From Myxocyprinus asiaticus (Eukaryota; Chordata; Actinopteri; Cypriniformes; Catostomidae): a stretch of DNA of 64,000 bases. Within the stretch, counting starts at the first letter, position 1, and each line of letters begins with the position of its first letter. The stretch is from positions 21,920,744 to 21,984,743 of the forward strand of contig NC_059349.1 in the NCBI RefSeq assembly GCF_019703515.2, read 5' to 3'. The notes under the pieces were generated by a model, which did not search any database, was not told the origin of the DNA, and worked only from the letters and a program-made list of their open reading frames with translations. Both the position numbers and the translations under genes were made by a program. Below are positions 43,867 to 57,890 of this stretch, in pieces.

Positions 43867-44446
43867 TCGCATTTGCCATAATTGAAGTCCAAACCTGAAT
43901 ATGGAACTGTGGGGAAATCCTTGATTTCGGCATTGAAATATGATCCACAGCTTGAATGTGTACCTGCTCCACCACCTGCTCCACACAAATGGTCAACGAC
44001 TGCATCCATACAGATGTAGATTCACCTACAAGAACAAACATTAGACAGTACATTGCCACAAATGTGGAAAAGCAAAAACATTCAAATTCACATGTTCTGA
44101 AATCTGTGTTCTTTATATGTTGTCATTTACAGTATAGTTGCATGTACCCCATCATAGTTGCACCTAGTGATCATGTCTCTCAGCTCATGTTCATTTCCTG
44201 ATCTGGAACACAAATTGTTGCCAATAGGCTGATATATCTGCCACCAAGGATGCCAGGAGTTTGAGACAACAATGCTCTCACTTGGAGGGGAGATCGGAAA
44301 TGGGAAATCAATATTTAATTGAAAAAAATTAAAGAGTTAACCTAAGGTTTCATGTAACATTATCATGAAACATAAACCCACTTATTGTTAGGGCTGAACT
44401 GAGTAAAGCTCAGCCCGAATAATGCTGCCAAGATTAGAAGCTTCAT
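43867..44446 (-). pseudogene. Alpha-amylase pseudogene (exons 1-3 only)
   Basis: Read on the - strand, the ATG at 44446 begins MKLLILAALFGLSFTQFSPN, the amylase signal peptide and mature start. After about 60 bp exon 1 breaks off, and the HLFEWRW…GFAGVQ part is lost. Intron 1 ends in TTTCCG where the intact gene has TTTCAG, so the acceptor is lost. Exon 2 (44294-44148) is full length, 147 bp, and open ([19 protein letters not shown]). Exon 3 starts at 44025 but carries 4 extra bases near its beginning, giving a frameshift. It stops at about 43867, where DIRS sequence begins. Exons 4-10 are not found on the far side of the DIRS. Intron 2 still aligns with that of the intact gene. Confidence 0.93.
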
Positions 44447-46162
44447 CCTTCTGTGGTTCAGAAAGCAATCTAAAACAAAATAAATAGAAAGTAAACATTT
44501 TCCCCTGACCAACCAAGAATTTTAGAAGTTCTGGATAACCACTTTGAACAGATGCAAAACATAGTCAATTTCCCACAAAATAAACTAAAAAGACAAACTT
44601 ATATAAAGAATCTTATCAACATTTACATATTAAGTTATAAAACACAGTTATGCAACAATGAGCATAACTGTTCAATTTTATTTATTCATTTATTATATAA
44701 ACCCTGGCCCTCAGAACTTTGATGATCAAATGACCAAATGACCAGAATAGGTTTTGTGGAACGTGTTCAAACTTGCAGAACCTGTTGAAATACTTCTACA
44801 TTTGACCCCATCAAATACATCTGCACTGTGGTATAGAAGCAAGGCATACACACAATGTATATTGCTAATTGACAAGGTTTATTAAAGTTTATTAAAGAGA
44901 CTTGTCTAGGATTTGTGAGAAAATACTGGAGACTGAACTTGGACTCCACCTCAAACATTTAAGACTTGACTCTATGTCAGAGACTTGTGAACATGTGAAG
45001 TCAAGTGAAGTATTGTATAAAGATCAAACTGGAATACAAATGGTATGTTACCTACATATGTACTGTATACTGTATAATATCATGGTTGGCCTGACAGGGA
45101 GTATTGTAACACTACTTTCCAATGTTCTTCTACTCTAGAGTTGATCTAGAGTAGATTGTTGATCTTGGTGGAGAGCCTAATTCAAGTGAGAGAAAACAGT
45201 AAAGTTTCATTATAAATTATATGCTTTTAGTCATTTGAAGGTAGTGTGATAAACTACACCTGTGGTTACTCTGATATGTCATCTGTGTGAACTTGAGGGC
45301 AACTGACTTCATGCATCCACTAAACATGATTTTCGGGAACAGTTTTTGTTGAAACTGACTGCAATAATGGCATGGAAAAGGGGAAGGTATTTATGAACCC
45401 CTATTCTGAGAACATCCCAAAAAGTACAAAAGTATTCAGAGTACATAAAATGACAATGTTTTTCCAAAAGACTTTCTGGTTTTTATGGCAAAATGGTATG
45501 ATTTAATTGACAATTGAAGAATTTAGCAGCCCCTAGCATAGTAAGAACTCTGTTTGCCACTTGGTTAACGATTATGACTTTTTAGACAGAACAGTTTCCT
45601 GTCCTCTACCTCCCTCTGATGTCCACTTCTTAGACTGGGCCCATGCCCACTTCTTTGACCTTTCAAGGTTCTTCTTTTTTGCAGTCTAAAGCTCAATATA
45701 GACAGTTGGCAAATGGCCACATACAGTTTTATGTATATAACCAATTGTTTTAATTGTTTTTGGGTATAATACTAAATCAGCTGAACATTTCAAAAATAAT
45801 TTTTGATGATATTATTAAGAGATCTGAAAATGAATTACTTATTAAAATAGTAACTGATTTTAACAATTAAGCAGTTGTTTATTTGCTTTATAATCCATAT
45901 AGTGAAGTCATTATTAACAGTCATTAACTTATGGTAATTCATGCATTAACTCACATTATTGATGTAACATCTGTCCCATAACAAATTGTGTTCACATAAT
46001 GAGGGTTGTGCAGCGTTTATTAGTGTTGTGGTTCAGAGATTTATGTAAGGTCTGTGAGAAGGACATAGTAAATGCCACATGTTCACTTCTCAGTCCTTGT
46101 GCTGATAACAACTGAATCACAAAACTGTTGAGGTTGCCGATTGGACAAAAACAGTTCCTCTC
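44447..46162. other. Region between the two amylase copies
   Basis: The interval separates two head-to-head amylase starts. No gene is seen. At 45153-45187 a + strand stretch reads as VDLGGEP, matching the start of amylase exon 5 (see its own entry). The upstream regions of the two copies are not obviously alike, so I cannot point to a shared promoter. Confidence 0.5.
45153..45187 (+). pseudogene. Possible amylase exon 5 relic
   Basis: TTGATCTTGGTGGAGAGCCT matches the beginning of exon 5 of the intact gene (TTGATCTTGGTGGGGAGCCC at 47361) at 18 of 20 bases, and its conceptual peptide continues NSSE where other amylases have a similar Ser-rich turn. No other exon could be seen nearby. The match is short, so chance cannot be excluded, but it is on the same strand and only 1 kb upstream of the intact gene. 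Confidence 0.4.
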
Positions 46163-46170
46163 TATATATA
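46163..46170 (+). promoter_or_regulatory. Candidate TATA box of amylase
   Basis: TATATATA lies about 50 bp upstream of the amylase ATG (46221), placing transcription start at roughly 46190-46200 with a very short 5' leader. Vertebrate pancreatic amylase genes use TATA promoters. I cannot see a certain pancreas-specific factor site. Confidence 0.55.
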
Positions 46171-46220
46171 TTGTGCATGAACCCATGTTCACTTACCTGA
46201 TTTTTCTGAGCCAGGGAAGG

Positions 46221-48979
<2,759 letters not shown>

Positions 48980-49021
48980 AAGTTCAACAGTATAAAAATA
49001 TATTTTAAATATATTAAATAT

Positions 49022-49027
49022 AATAAA
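49022..49027 (+). terminator. Candidate amylase polyadenylation signal
   Basis: AATAAA lies 43 bp after the amylase stop codon, so the 3' untranslated region would be short, as is usual for this gene. Confidence 0.65.
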
Positions 49028-49159
49028 TATGCAGAAATGACCAAAGATGTTCCATGGTTATTGAGCATTGGTGAAAACCGGCCACTGGAAACTTAAAACT
49101 TGCTTAAACGTATCTGGTATCAGTTTCAGAGGTGATCAATGGGGAATGATAATAATTTA

Positions 49160-49162
49160 TTA

Positions 49163-49194
<32 letters not shown>
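49160..49194. repeat. (ATT)n microsatellite
   Basis: About eleven consecutive ATT units, downstream of the amylase gene. Confidence 0.85.
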
Positions 49195-49197
<3 letters not shown>

Positions 49198-49924
49198 AAT
49201 AAAACAGGAGTATCAAGGACAACTGTTTATTTGACAATAAAAAAATTAAATGTTTAATTTTAAATGACAGACATCAAAAGGCAAATGTTATCTCAACACA
49301 TGAATAAAGATGAGGAGACCCTTATTCATAGGAATCCATACATTATCATAATGACAAGAAGTAATTTGGACAATATTCCAGTGTATTTAAACCATAATGT
49401 TAATTTTGCAATGTGTCATTTACATTTAAAATTTAATTCTGTTATTGTGAGGAAGTGCACCAGCACCACCATGAGACAGGACAATGTTACAGACTGTGTA
49501 ACACATTGTAGCTATATTGAGAAGACTTATTTTGAGGACATACAGTATATGACCAGAATACGATCACTGAAATGCTTTGTCGTCTGATTGCACAACTTTG
49601 AACTGTTAATTCAGTTTGGATATAGCTAATCAAACTAATGCATGTCTGCAATGTGCAAGTTAATGAACAGTGACTGGATTTAATTGCATTTGGATAAGGA
49701 CAATGTCTACAAACTTTGTAAACACTCATCAGTTTGACATCTGGGTGTGTTTTTGGACACACACTAAAAACATCCATCAGTAAAGCATTTGTTGTGAGAT
49801 GGTGGTATTTACATTGACATGTCATTAATCTTTACAAAATGAGTACAGGTCTGTCAGCGAAATCTTCTCTCATGTTGTCCCAAAAATGCTTGATAAATAC
49901 ATGGAATCACTGGTGGTGGTTGAG

Positions 49925-49990
49925 GAGATTCCCCCTATACTATGTAAAGTGCTTTGAGTGCCTAGAAAAAGCGCTATATAAATGTAAGGA
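49925..49990 (+). mobile_element. LINE/SINE 3' tail
   Basis: ACTATGTAAAGTGCTTTGAG, then GCGCTATATAAATGTAAGG, is the conserved 3' end found on many fish L2-type LINEs and dependent SINEs. Only the tail is seen. Confidence 0.55.
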
Positions 49991-50427
49991 ATTATTAACA
50001 ATTGAAAATCTCTGTGTTCCCTTCACCAACAGAGGACAGATTAAACATTATTTATAAACATGTAATACTGATCAATAGATCTATTATATTGATTTAGTAA
50101 ATATGAATATAAAATTATCACATATGCCCTACAGTTTTTCTTTTACATGTCATCTGTTGGTATAGACAGATGACATGGTAGATCTTTGTAAATGTGAAAC
50201 AGGGGAAGATATAAGATGGACTGAGGCACATGCGGGTGGATGGAAAGTTATCCATTACAGATGGAATCAATTTAATGATCCCGTTTCACAGTAGTCATCG
50301 GGAAATAGGCTTCGCTTTCATGGCCACTAGCAGAAAGACATGTAACCGAGGGGAACATTCTTCTCTTTCTTTCAGTATGACTGTCATTTTCTCTCTGTTT
50401 TTCTCTCTCTCTCTCTCCCTTCCATCT

Positions 50428-50860
50428 ACATTTACATGTATTCTTTTAGCAGAGGCTTTATCTAATTCGACAAATTTGAATAAAGTGATTTGCCACGACG
50501 AGGCAATAACATGAGAAGTGCTGCAATACAAAGTTTTAAATTGCTCAGAGAAGTACAGTACAAGTAGCTTACAGGGGAAGGTGAGAGACAGTGGTGAATG
50601 AACAGAGTGTGATTTTATGTTTTATTTTTTTAAGAAGAAAGTAATTGAGTGCATTTATAGGATTGGGTCAAGTGCTCACAAAAGTAATGTGTTTTAAGAT
50701 GTTCCTTGAAAATAGTTTGAGAATCAGCTGCTCGGGTGGAGTTCAGGAGGTCGTTATTCCACCAGTGAGGAACGGTGTAAGTGAAAGTCCGAGAAAGCGA
50801 TTTTGTGCCTCTGTGAGATAGCGCCATGTGGAAAGTCAACTTTACCCTTAATGAGGAAAT
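50428..50860 (-). mobile_element. L2-like LINE, 5'-truncated (end of RT and 3' tail)
   Basis: The - strand frame at 50839-50630 reads SHRGTKSLSRTFTYTVPHWW, then NNDLLNSTRAADSQTIFKEH and LKTHYF. This resembles the last part of the reverse transcriptase of L2/CR1-type LINEs (…P.WWN.LP..IR.A.S...FK..LKTHLF). The sequence runs down to a tail near 50430-50480 with GATAAAGCCTCTGCTAAAAG, the degenerate L2 tail. A CT-dinucleotide run at 50389-50419 adjoins it. 5' truncation is normal for LINEs. Confidence 0.7.
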
Positions 50861-51129
50861 GATGAAATTGATGTTGTTTTATACAGAAGATGCCCTTGTT
50901 CATTTGCGCCAGGTTTGTTGGGGATAAGTCACTTTGTGTTGTAGCCTGTACAATTTTGTACCAGATATTTATCAGGTCAAAATTATTTATTTTAGCTTCT
51001 TTACTTTTTGTAGTGTTGTATTTATACTTTTTAACTGTAACTAGTTGTTATCATCAACAGGCTTACAACTGTGAAACAAGACAAAATCTAAAAACATCCA
51101 TTTAGCAAAATGATTTAATTACTAATTGT

Positions 51130-51852
51130 AAAGTCGTGGTCACATTTACACTAAGTTTCCAGTTACCGTACGTTTCCACTGACGCGGAAAATCTCCACTC
51201 AGCCTTGCCCCACACGCTTGACAGCTACCGCTTTGGGGCGTGTTTGTAATATGCAAAGCAGGTGTGTTTTGTCTCTTATTGTTTTCAGAACATGAGCAAT
51301 GATATAATTGTATATGTGCAAGATTACAATTGGAAAGATGCCAGCTTCATTTCCGAATGCCCACATTGTACAAACAGTGTTGATTTATTACACTTTTGCT
51401 GACCCAGCCACAATGAATTCGTGTAATCATTCTTTGAAATCTGCTTGAAGTCAGAAATAAACATGATGTGATTAAAGCATTGAATCCAGCAGGATCTCCA
51501 GCATTAAAGGCATATTTTAAAGTGCTTATGACAGACGTCGCTACTTCAGCTCTTAGTGATTGGCTGCTGCCCAGCATTTTTCATTCCTCGTTTGCATAAA
51601 GCAGAGGAATTTCATCTTTTTTGACACTCTCGACCACCCTCAATGTCGCATCACCTTGTGATGACGGGATTTTGCAACTTTGTGTGCCAAAGTTCACCAA
51701 ACTTAACCTCCATACAAAATTTACGTAGGGAAATTCTTCATCACTGGAAGTCCATCAGGCGAAATTCCAGATCGGATGGATTGCCATTGAGATGACTGTA
51801 GTTTGCCCACTATATTTCGCTGTGCATAGGTAAATGTGACTGCACCTTAAGC
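51130..51852. mobile_element. MITE-like element with GTCACATTTAC ends
   Basis: The left end has GTCGTGGTCACATTTACACT and the right end, reverse complemented, TTAAGGTGCAGTCACATTTA. A TTAA abuts the right end. The 0.7-kb interior has no convincing coding sequence. The ends suggest a TTAA-targeting DNA transposon; only the inner part of each repeat is conserved. Confidence 0.5.
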
Positions 51853-52819
51853 GAAATGACTGAATAAAAAAAATAATAATAATAAAACAAAAATAAAAAA
51901 AAATAACGTACAAACTATCTCCTTTTTGTTCTGTACTTTACAGAATATGCACAATATACACTAAACCTTGACTCCAGAGATTCTTCCTCAAAACCTATGC
52001 TAATGTGCTTGCTGCTTCTATTTCATTCATCCAAATACGTCATTACACATTGAACGTTATTAACAAAATAAAAGTCTATTAACATATCACCTAAGAAACA
52101 ACTGAAGTATGCAGCCTTTATGTATTGAGGTTGACGAAATCAGCACAAATTGTGATTGATTCTACATATGGCTATAATTTTTAAAGAAAAAAGGTGAACT
52201 GACATACAAACAACTCATATTCTTTCAGTTGACTAGTGAACTCCAGACCTGTTGTGAATTTTGCTCAGACAACTTAGGCCAAAAGTTGTCATGAATGCTA
52301 AAACACTGTAACCTCTTATTCTCCCTGTCTGTGCCCTGATTTTTTCATAAACATTTTGAGAGTGCAATAAGGTTTCTGCTTCTCAAATATACAGTAAGCA
52401 GAATCAAAATTGGTCAATTTGACCTGAATTCACCATATGAGAGCTGTTACCACAGTATTGTTCACCAGGAAATTGCAACAAGTTCAAAAGACCTCTAAAG
52501 TGAGCCTCCAAAATGTATAAACCCAGCAGATTCATATTTTGACAGATAAAGTGTCCTGTTTGGTCTCAAGTGGAAAGGATGTCTTGAGTGAACAGAAGCT
52601 AAGCAGATGATTCATTGGCTGTGGAATTTATTTGTTTTCAATCATGGATACATTTCACATTATGTTCAACGGTTTTGCCTTCTTTTGATCCAACTTTCTG
52701 TCTCCAGCTGGTCTCATTCCCCTTAAACTTACTGTCATAACGGTAGCCAAAAGAGGTTTCTCTCAGAAACACTGGCACCAGCACTCAGTCTGCTCCATTC
52801 TGGGACCAAAAAAAAAAAA

Positions 52820-52850
<31 letters not shown>

Positions 52851-53157
52851 ATTGCTAGGTGCGGACAACTTAGCTTTACGTAGTCTTCAATCTTTCTCAC
52901 GCCATTCGTTTTGCCAGTGTTGCTGTGTCGGGTTGGTCGGGATGTTCAAAGTAACTGAGCGATGTTTTGAAAGTGCTACAGGTTCACAGTGTTTACACTT
53001 TTTGGAGAAATCAACCTACTAATAGCTGACTATGCATAAGCTGGGAAAGTATTTTAAAAGAGAGAAAACAGTCCCTCTCTAAACTGAACTTTTTATCATT
53101 CTATGTCTTGTTTGGTAGCAATCAAGAATACAGCACGACTGAACAAAATGAATGACT
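51853..53157. other. No gene recognised
   Basis: No gene is seen. An A-run followed by a GA microsatellite lies at 52808-52850. Confidence 0.45.
52808..52850. repeat. A-run and (GA)n microsatellite
   Basis: About twenty A are followed by about eleven GA units. Confidence 0.85.
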
Positions 53158-53575
53158 ACAAATCACGGGGCCTGGGTAGCTCAGTGGTAAAATACGCTGG
53201 CTACTACCCCTGGAGTTCGCTAGGTTGCTAGTTTGAATCCCAGGGCATGCTGAGTGACTCCAGCCAGGTCTCCTAAGCAACCAAATTGGCCCGGTTGTTG
53301 GGAGGGTAGAGTCACATGGGGTAAACTCCTCGGATAATGTGGTTCGTTCTCGGTGGGGCGTGTGGTGAGTTGAGTGTGGTTGCCCCAGTGGATGGCGTGA
53401 AGCCTCCACACGCGCTATGTCTCCATGACAACATGCTCAACAAGCCACGTGTTAAGATGCGCGGGTTGACAGTTTCAGACGCAGAGGCAACTGGGATTCA
53501 TCCTCCACCACCCAGACTGAGGTGGAGGACCTTGTGGTCACTATGTGAATTTTTTTTTAAATTAACCACAAATCA
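53158..53575 (+). mobile_element. tRNA-derived SINE (second family) with 8-bp target duplication
   Basis: The head reads GGGTAGCTCAGTGGTAAAAT (box A-like), then GCTAGTTTGAATCCCAGG (box B-like). The body is about 300 bp with CAGACGCAGAGGCAACTGGG, and ends in a T-rich tail. ACAAATCA at 53158-53165 and 53568-53575 is a perfect 8-bp target duplication around the element. It differs from the SINE at 912 and 34317. A fragment of the same family lies in inverse at 57548-57660. Confidence 0.85.
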
Positions 53576-55254
53576 GGGGAGACATATTGGCCTTGCATAA
53601 TGGCACAGGCATTAATGTTAGGGTCTGTTTCAGGTCAGGGTCAGCTAAAGGCATGATGGGACTGCCACCATATGGTACCATATCTTAGATAACTTGAACA
53701 TGTGTAGTATTTTACAGCCATAACCCATGTGCACACCTACCAGATTCTGTTTTCACTTTATGTGACACTTGTGACAAACTGAACTCATTCTTTTCTGCTA
53801 AACCTACTTTGTCTTTAATCTCTCAAGTGAGCAATTACTGTAACTCATCAGCCTTTTATTTTTCTTTAAATTTAGCATATAACGTTTATCAGCATGTGTG
53901 TGTAAAAGTGAGAGAGTCTGAGAGAAAAAGAGATATAGAGGGGCCCTTGAAGATCCAGGAAGTTAACTTTGGCATGAGGCCACATACAATTTTGATGGAG
54001 GCTCTTGCAGTATTGAATTAGGAGACACAGAGATGTTAGAAGGAGGTATAGTTGGATACAGGGCATGCCTTGGCTCTGTGGTCAGACTGGGATTCCAAGT
54101 CACATTTTTTTAATTTGTTTTTATTTTTTTATAAAACTCTCTACAGTATTTACGATCTTACTGAAGAAAAAGGGATCTAGGAAACAATACATTGATGACG
54201 CAAGGAGTCTGTTGATGAAAACATGGCTGAAATGCTGTTTAATCATTAAAAACCTCATGGGAAACTGAGTCATTTCTGTCTCAACTCTTTCCACTAGGGG
54301 ACACTCCACACAATAAAACATACTGTAATTCAGTGGGCTGCTTTTGTTAACATTTAAATCAAGCAATGAAAGATTCTGCTATCGCTCTTCCAAACATAAA
54401 AAAAAAAAAGAAAAAAAAGTTGGTACTCCGAATCCACGTTCGCACTGACTCATCTGGAAATGGTCACTAAGTTTGTTAACTCAACAAACTTTAGGACTTG
54501 CCAGACTCTTGGGAGGTGTTTTCTAGTGTGTGCCAAGCAATATTTTGCTTGGCACCAGAGGGCTGGTCTCTAACCCTTACTTAGATTAGCCAGACCATTT
54601 TGCATCTTTGTTGACATACTGAACCACTGCTCGCCCTGACATTATGCATTTTTTCATGACTGTAGGGTTCCTAGGCATGTTCCCAAGACTTTAGAACTAA
54701 TCCGACCACATGTATTCCATCTTTATCAAGGCATTCATTGACTCACTGGCATTTCTTAGTAGTGATTGTCCATATCTGTGATTTTAAAACTAAATAAGCA
54801 CAGCCTTTCCTCCAATACCATCATTAAGTGAGTGTTGTGCATATTTGAAGCAAGCTTGACAAAGCCGCAGTAGACTGGAATATGGTTGTGTGGTTTCATA
54901 TACTACTGAATGAAGCTTGGCTACTTTGTGACATCATGCCACCAATTACAGTGGTTTGATTGCAGGCTGTAGAAAAAGCATGTTCAGCAGGAAAGCAGGA
55001 CATTTATCAGAACTTGAAAGCTTTTTCTGAAAAGCTCTCTGTCCCTAAAGTGCATTTGAAATGGTTTATTTGCAGTGAATATTGATCATATCACATATCT
55101 TGAGCGTTTGTAACATATTTGGTGTTTTATATAGAGTACAAATTTTGCATTATGGAAGAGCATAACTTCATTAAAGGCTGGGTTTTATATCATGAATTCT
55201 GTGGACCCACCGGCGGGTCCAAAGTGGGGAGCTATATCGCAAAAAAAGTTTACG
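53576..55254. other. No gene recognised
   Basis: No gene, RNA gene or clear repeat is seen apart from short A-runs near 54400-54418. Confidence 0.45.
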
Positions 55255-56405
55255 CTTAAAATGTTAAAGTCTCTGTATACAAAAGTCAGGCATATGAGGT
55301 ATTATTTGAAAGCTTAGAATCTAAACTTTTCAGAGGTAACCATCATTTCTGCATTTATGTTACTTAAAATAACAAAATAAGGCCTCAAATCATTCACATT
55401 GAATATTAGCGCCCCTCAGATGTAATGAGGTAGAAATATTTGTATAGAAATAAAAGTCCTTCACATAGTACATAAATGGAAAAATCATATATCAAACGAA
55501 AGCCCTCACTCTCTGGAATGTGACTGTACAATTAATGTTGTTGCCCTAATACCACAGTTTGAAACATTTTCAAAAGAATCACAAAGTGAAATATGATTTC
55601 ATGAAATACAAAAATTTCTTTTATGCTCCGATAACCGCTGCTGTAAGCCCCAAGCAGCCAAACACTGTCAGCTTTTACCTTAGGAAAAAATAAGCCATTG
55701 CTTAATTGTCTGTGAGCTTGCTTGGCTGAATAATCCAACGTTATATCTTAGATGTCCAGAACAAAATATGTCATCCAGAAGGAAAAGCATGTAAAAGAAA
55801 TCATCCGAAAATATGTTTTCGACTATTGATGATAAAATGTTTTATATCATCTTTCTAATGTTTTATATCATCTCTCTAATGATACCTAGATTAAGCTTGA
55901 AGTCCACTCAGAGGCTAAAATATTCAATGAAACAATGAGGGTTGTGCTTGAACCGAAAATTAGACTTAATGTCTATGGACAATCACATCTGTGAGGGCTA
56001 AAATGTGTTAGAGCACCACCTACATTTCAGATCTGTATATTGTGATGGAATGTGATAGAGGAAAAAAAAAAATTCTAGTGCTTTCTTCCACCTAGTGGAA
56101 AAAAATAGACTTTTCAAAGTGAGGTTGAGTGAACAGAAACAGAATTACATGTTTACAAAGTTAGGACAACAACAACAACAACAAAATTCCTCCCAAAATT
56201 CTGTTTATCATGAGATTATAAAGACATTCAATATTATTTATGAATAATTGGAGTCCTTTTTTTTATGTATTTTTATTTGGGCGGTTCTCTGAATTATGAG
56301 ACCAATATTTAGCAGTTTGTCCAAATTATGTGTGAATGGTGAGCTTTTAAAATGGAGTGTGAAAAATTAAGGGCGGCAGCCCAAAAATCCACCAGAGTTT
56401 AAGGA
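55255..56405. repeat. Diverged repeat, copy A
   Basis: Three blocks (55262-55440, 55836-55930 and 56300-56400) match, in the same order and orientation, blocks in 57288-57890. Shared words include AAGTCAGGCATATG, CTTAAAATAACAAAATAAG, GTCCACT-AGAGGC (one base differs) and GGCAGCCCAAAAAT. No coding capacity. Confidence 0.72.
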
Positions 56406-57287
56406 GTTTTTAAGCAATATCACACAAGCAATTGTTGTTCCGATTATCAGCATGGCTGTGGTTCGACGGTGGGCATAAGGTCACAGGTATTCACAGTGCA
56501 GAACAACGCAACAACAGCACGATTGCAAGTTTGATATTACAAATTTTTCTTGACTAACAACCGGGCGCTGTCAAGAGGATTCTAATGGACTCTTTTCACA
56601 TATTTGATTTTGGAATACAAAAGTAAATGACAGCAGTTTATTATAGTTTACAGTATTTTTTATTTTTTTGTATCTATTAAGGTTTTGAGATGACAGCCGC
56701 AGAGTGTCACATGACCGCATTCTAACGGATTTTGCATTCCTTGCATTCTTTTGATATTTTGCATGCTGAAATAATTCACTCTGGGGGGCGTTCAGGGGAA
56801 TTCAGATCCTACTCATGAAAAGGTTAGAAACGTCATCACAGCTGTGGTAACTCTATTTTTTTATATATATTAAAAAGTATATTGTTAAAAATTTACACTG
56901 AATAAAAGTTAGCTAGATAGACACGTAGGTCTATAGCAGACATTTAACCATGTGCGGTTTAAGATCAGTTTGAACTGCACATCACAGGATGTAGGAGACT
57001 AATAAAAATGTGTCAGCACCAGTGCTCACACGCGTCAAACACTACAATGCTCTGTTTGTGAGAGAGGAGAGAGAGACCTGACGAATGCATGCATCATCCT
57101 TTATGTGTTTAATTAAATGTATGTTTTAATCTCTGTTTTGTATCATTGTTTCATTGATAAGTATATCGCTAGCATGTGTTGAAATTGAAATGCCTATTTT
57201 TATTAATATAGCTATAATGTATGTAAAAAGTAGTAGAGCTGCTAAAGTAATTAATCATAATGTCCAAGGGTTAGTTCAGCTCTGTGT
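56406..57287. other. No gene recognised
   Basis: No gene is seen between the two copies of the diverged repeat. Confidence 0.45.
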
Positions 57288-57890
57288 TTAAAATGCTCAA
57301 GTCCCCTTATACATAAGTCAGGCATATGTGGTACCGTATGATAGCTTAGAATCTTAACTTTTCACTGATTATCATCACTTTCTGCATTTATGCATTTACT
57401 TAAAATAACAAAATAAGTCCTTAAATCATCCATGTCTCAAATAAGCGCCACCTAGTGGTTATGTGGTTGAAATATTATTATTATTATTATTATTATTTTT
57501 TTTATTTATTTTTTTTTTGCAGTATTGCACAGTTTTATTTTTTGTGACTTTCTCCCTTTTCTCCCCAATTTGGAATGCTCAAATCCCAATGCGTTCTAAG
57601 TCCTTGTGTTGGCGAAGTGACTCACCTCAACGAATCTCAGTTGCCTCTGCGTCTGAGTATTTTATTGACTATCAATGATAAAATGTTATACAGCATCGCA
57701 AAGGGGAGGATCTCAGTTTTCTAATGACACCTAGATTGAGCTTCTAGTCCACTGAGAGGCCGAGATATTCTATGAAAAATTAGACCGTATTTTGGCAGTT
57801 AGTCCACATTATGTGTAAATGGTGAGTTTTTAAATTTGAATGTGAAAAATTGCTGGTGGCAGCCCAAAAATGCTTTAGAGTTAAAGAGGT
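57288..57890. repeat. Diverged repeat, copy B, with ATT microsatellite and SINE fragment
   Basis: This is the same family as 55255-56405 but shorter. An ATT run (57473-57497) and an antisense fragment of the second SINE family (57548-57660) are embedded in it, and part of the middle of copy A is missing. Confidence 0.7.
57548..57660 (-). mobile_element. Fragment of second SINE family, antisense
   Basis: TCAGTTGCCTCTGCGTCTGA is the complement of a body word in 53158-53575. The flanking CTCCCCAATTTGGAATGCTC belongs to the same family end. The tRNA-like head is absent. Confidence 0.65.

Larger units (their letters stand above)
49028..50427. other. No gene recognised; microsatellite and LINE tail
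   Basis: No gene is seen. An ATT microsatellite lies at 49160-49194 and a LINE-type 3' tail at 49925-49990. Confidence 0.45.

Noticed and set aside
46128..46220. Upstream in-frame ATG that would lengthen amylase by 31 residues
   Set aside because: The ATG at 46221 starts a perfect amylase signal peptide and mature numbering falls into place from it. The candidate TATA box lies inside the extension, so the upstream ATG is probably not transcribed.
53165..53240. tRNA gene
   Set aside because: Box A and B-like words are present, but there is no complete cloverleaf and they continue into a SINE body with target duplications.
53337..53600. 87-codon open frame on the + strand
   Set aside because: It lies within the SINE body and reads through its tail; there is no protein motif.
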